From: Sphingomonas sp. UBA1000
Lineage (GTDB): Bacteria; Pseudomonadota; Alphaproteobacteria; Sphingomonadales; Sphingomonadaceae
NCBI GenBank assembly: GCA_002291855.1
Contig: DBAW01000098.1
Coordinates: 10,773 to 25,803, forward strand
Length of the DNA: 15,031 nucleotides
Reading direction: 5' to 3'
This document shows, piece by piece, positions 12,823 to 15,031 of this stretch. Position numbers and translations under genes: made by a program. Under the pieces are notes generated by a model. It searched no databases and had not been told where the DNA came from. It was given only the letters and a program-made list of their open reading frames with translations. Within the stretch, counting starts at the first letter, position 1. Every line of letters starts with the position of its first letter.

Positions 12823-14838
12823 ATGTCCCAGATGATCCGCATCACCCTGCCCGATGGTTCCGCGCGCGACGTGCCGGCGGGCACCAGCGCGGCCGACATT
12901 GCCGCCGCCATCGGTCCCGGCCTTGCCAAGGCGGCGCTGGCGGCGCGGGTCGATGGCGAGCTGCGCGATCTTGGCCGGCCGATTGACGGCGATGCCGAAC
13001 TGGCGCTGATCACCGCCCGCGACGAGGCCGACGCGCTCGAGCTGGTGCGCCACGATTACGCCCATGTGCTCGCCGAGGCGGTGCAGGCGCTGTATCCGGG
13101 CACGCAGATCACCTTCGGTCCGGCGACCGAGGACGGGTTTTACTATGACGTGATGGCCCCGGCGTCGCGGCCGCCCTTCTCGATGGACGACCTGCCGGCG
13201 ATCGAGGAGAAAATGCGCGAGATCATCCGCGCCGACAAGCCGCTGGTCCGCGAAGTCTGGAGCCGCCAGCGGCTGATCGACAAATGGGAGGCCGAGGGCG
13301 AACGCTTCAAGGCCGAATGGGCGCGCGAACTGCCCGAGGGCGAGGAGCTTACCGTCTATTGGTCGGGCCAGCCGGGCGCGCCGGGGGCGTGGCTCGACAT
13401 GTGCCGGGGGCCGCATCTCCCCTCGACCGGCCGGCTCGATCCGCAGGCGTTCAAGCTGATGCGCGTCGCCGGGGCCTATTGGCGCGGCGACCAGCGCAAT
13501 GCCCAGCTGACGCGCATCTATGGCACCGGCTGGCTGAACAAGAAGCAGCTCGACCAGCATCTGACCCGGCTGGAGGAAGCGGCCAAGCGCGACCATCGCC
13601 GGCTGGGGCAGGACATGGATCTGTTCCATCTTCAGGCCGAGGCGCATGGTTCGGTGTTCTGGCATCCGCGCGGCTATGTGATCTGGCGCGCGCTTGAGGC
13701 CTATATGCGCCGCGCAATCGACGGCGCGGGCTATCGCGAGGTCAAGACGCCGCAGGTGATGGACGCCCGGCAATGGGAACAGTCCGGCCATTGGGGCAAA
13801 TATCGGGAAAACATGTTCGTCATCCCCGACGAGGTGCCGAACGTCGATGATGACGGCCCGATCGTGTCGGCCGATGCCGACTGGATGGCGCTCAAGCCGA
13901 TGAACTGCCCGGCGCATGTGCTGATCTTCCGCCAGGGCATCAAATCCTATCGCGATCTGCCGCTGCGCCTGTATGAAAATGGCTGCTGCCACCGCAACGA
14001 GCCGCATGGCGCGCTGCACGGGCTGATGCGGGTGCGCCAGTTCACCCAGGACGATGCGCACATCTTCTGCCGTGAGGACCAGATCGTCGAGGAGGTGCGG
14101 GCATTCTGCGCCCTTGCCGACCGGATCTACAAGGATTTCGGCTTCACCTATTCGATCAAGCTGGCGCTGCGCCCCGAAAAGCGCTTCGGCACCGACGAGA
14201 TGTGGGACAAGGCCGAGGCGGAGCTGCGCAACGCCGTGGCCGCCGCCGGGCTGGCGACGCCCGAATATGGCTGGGAAGAGCTGCCGGGCGAGGGCGCATT
14301 CTATGCCCCCAAGCTGGAATGGCATCTGACCGACGCCATCGGCCGCACCTGGCAGGTCGGCACCATCCAGTCGGACCGGGTGCTGCCCGACCGGCTCGAT
14401 GCGTCCTATGTCGGCGAGGATGGCGAGCGTCACCGGCCGGTGATGCTGCACCGGGCGATCTTCGGGTCCTATGAGCGGTTCATCGGCATCCTGATCGAAC
14501 ATTATGCCGGGCGCTTCCCGCTCTGGCTCGCGCCGGTGCAGGCGGTGGTGGCGACGATCGTGTCCGACGCCGACGACTATGCCCGCGCCGTGGTTGAGCG
14601 GCTGAAGGCGCTGGGGCTGCGTGTCGAGGCCGATCTGCGCAACGAGAAGATCAACTACAAGGTGCGCGAGCACAGCCTGGCCAAGACGCCCTATCTGCTC
14701 GTGATCGGCAAGCGCGAGGCCGAAGAGGGCATGGTCGCGCTGCGCCCGCTGGGGGCGGATGCGCGGCAGGAGGTGCTGTCGCTCGACGCCGTCGCGGCGC
14801 GGCTGGCGGCGGAGGCGCTGGCACCGGATCTGCGCTGA
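12823..14838 (+). CDS. thrS: Threonyl-tRNA synthetase
   Basis: This 671-residue class II synthetase charges tRNA-Thr. It starts with a TGS domain (IRITLPDGSARDVPAG), then the editing domain, with HDYAH (His77, His81) and Cys194 in DMCRGPH. The catalytic core has zinc ligands Cys362 (MNCPAH), His413 (QDDAHIF) and His543 (MLHRAIFGSYERF), equivalent to E. coli Cys334, His385 and His511. The anticodon-binding domain closes the protein (PLWLAPVQAVVATI, ending near LAPDLR). Motif 2 is CHRNEPHGALHGLMRVRQFT. The length is normal. The start is between MSQMIRITLPDG (12823) and MIRITLPDG (12832), which aligns exactly with the E. coli start; GGGAAGG (12814-12820) could serve either. The open frame back to 12715 adds nothing family-like. 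The 152-nt upstream gap holds a weak TTGAAC (12715-12720) but no leader regulator I can recognise. Confidence 0.95.
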   Translation: MSQMIRITLPDGSARDVPAGTSAADIAAAIGPGLAKAALAARVDGELRDLGRPIDGDAELALITARDEADALELVRHDYAHVLAEAVQALYPGTQITFGPATEDGFYYDVMAPASRPPFSMDDLPAIEEKMREIIRADKPLVREVWSRQRLIDKWEAEGERFKAEWARELPEGEELTVYWSGQPGAPGAWLDMCRGPHLPSTGRLDPQAFKLMRVAGAYWRGDQRNAQLTRIYGTGWLNKKQLDQHLTRLEEAAKRDHRRLGQDMDLFHLQAEAHGSVFWHPRGYVIWRALEAYMRRAIDGAGYREVKTPQVMDARQWEQSGHWGKYRENMFVIPDEVPNVDDDGPIVSADADWMALKPMNCPAHVLIFRQGIKSYRDLPLRLYENGCCHRNEPHGALHGLMRVRQFTQDDAHIFCREDQIVEEVRAFCALADRIYKDFGFTYSIKLALRPEKRFGTDEMWDKAEAELRNAVAAAGLATPEYGWEELPGEGAFYAPKLEWHLTDAIGRTWQVGTIQSDRVLPDRLDASYVGEDGERHRPVMLHRAIFGSYERFIGILIEHYAGRFPLWLAPVQAVVATIVSDADDYARAVVERLKALGLRVEADLRNEKINYKVREHSLAKTPYLLVIGKREAEEGMVALRPLGADARQEVLSLDAVAARLAAEALAPDLR

Positions 14839-14852
14839 GGGTGTTTGCGAAG

Positions 14853-14971
14853 GGGAAGAACGGCACCGGGAGTCGTTAGCTGGGAAGACCGGCACCGGCC
14901 CGCACCCCTACCCGGCCTCCCACAGTGTATCCTGCCGTTGGGAGGCCGGGCGGAGGTGCGGGCCGGTGCCG
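14853..14971 (+). repeat. Dispersed nested-hairpin repeat, copy C (complete)
   Basis: This copy starts 14 nt after the thrS stop. The outer stem is GGCACCGGCCCGCACC (14891-14906) with its perfect complement at 14955-14970, 16 bp, extended to 17 by C14890-G14971. The inner stem is CCCGGCCTCCCA (14911-14922) with TGGGAGGCCGGG (14939-14950), 12 bp and perfect. The loop keeps CCTGCCG but reads AGTGTAT where copy B has AGCGTAA. The 5' direct repeat, at 14853 and 14882, has the same 29-nt period as in copy B. The inner arms are identical to copy B while the outer extension differs on both sides yet still pairs, which suggests the folded form is under selection. Confidence 0.85.
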
Positions 14972-14974
14972 CCC

Positions 14975-14992
14975 GTGCGGCGTGAGCCGCAC
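14975..14992 (+). terminator. GNRA-capped hairpin downstream of thrS
   Basis: GTGCGGC (14975-14981) pairs perfectly with GCCGCAC (14986-14992) around the tetraloop GTGA, a stable GNRA type. It follows directly after repeat copy C. No T-run follows, so it is at best a factor-assisted terminator or 3' stabiliser for thrS. Confidence 0.35.
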
Positions 14993-15031
14993 CACAGAGA
15001 ACCCGCCCCCGCGCAGTGAGGCGCACACACA

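Noticed and set aside
1..15031. CRISPR array, transposase or integrase gene
   Set aside because: No regularly spaced identical repeats with unique spacers and no DDE, HUH or tyrosine/serine recombinase motifs were found in any coding frame judged real.

Overview
The window looks like chromosomal DNA from a high-GC alphaproteobacterium. A sphingomonad (Sphingomonas or a relative) is most likely. The evidence is codon use, the style of the proteins, a DUF6356-like small membrane protein, a class 2 PyrD and a fused malic enzyme/phosphotransacetylase. Assignment below order level is inference, because no rRNA or other marker is present. Most of the window is dense housekeeping coding sequence. 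The exception is about 1.3 kb near 11.4-12.7 kb, which differs in base composition and gene content.

Layout. Positions 1-73 hold a truncated copy of a hairpin-forming intergenic repeat. A leftward maeB-type malic enzyme follows (94-2358). Divergent from it runs a rightward group: pyrD (2483-3544), a secreted gamma-glutamyltransferase (3577-5298) and a long-chain acyl-CoA synthetase (5358-7154). A second, complete copy of the repeat (7182-7301) separates this group from a long leftward cluster. In transcription order that cluster is: a 5'-truncated M48 metalloprotease, a DUF6356-like membrane protein, an ABHD10-like alpha/beta hydrolase, a TPR protein, gloA, gloB and a small exported DUF6491-like protein. 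Gene overlaps of 4 and 13 nt and gaps of 4-6 nt suggest one transcript from the DUF6356-like gene through gloB, perhaps to 7333. gloA and gloB together form the glutathione-dependent methylglyoxal detoxification pathway.

The accessory segment begins where the protease loses its N-terminus. It contains a nearly T-free, repeat-rich stretch (11397-11472) and an imperfect palindrome (11521-11559). Next is a 167-residue protein of unknown function whose C-terminus copies the tip of single-stranded DNA-binding protein (SSB). A strong hairpin (12127-12156) and a 71-nt tRNA-like element with an encoded CCA end (12167-12237) follow. Two translationally coupled small genes (12300-12670) close the segment. 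Housekeeping sequence then resumes with thrS (12823-14838), followed by a third copy of the repeat (14853-14971) and a GNRA-type hairpin.

Two things deserve follow-up. One is the accessory segment, especially the SSB-tail protein beside the tRNA-like RNA. The other is the three-copy nested-hairpin repeat family placed at gene 3' ends. The metabolic genes are ordinary members of known families.
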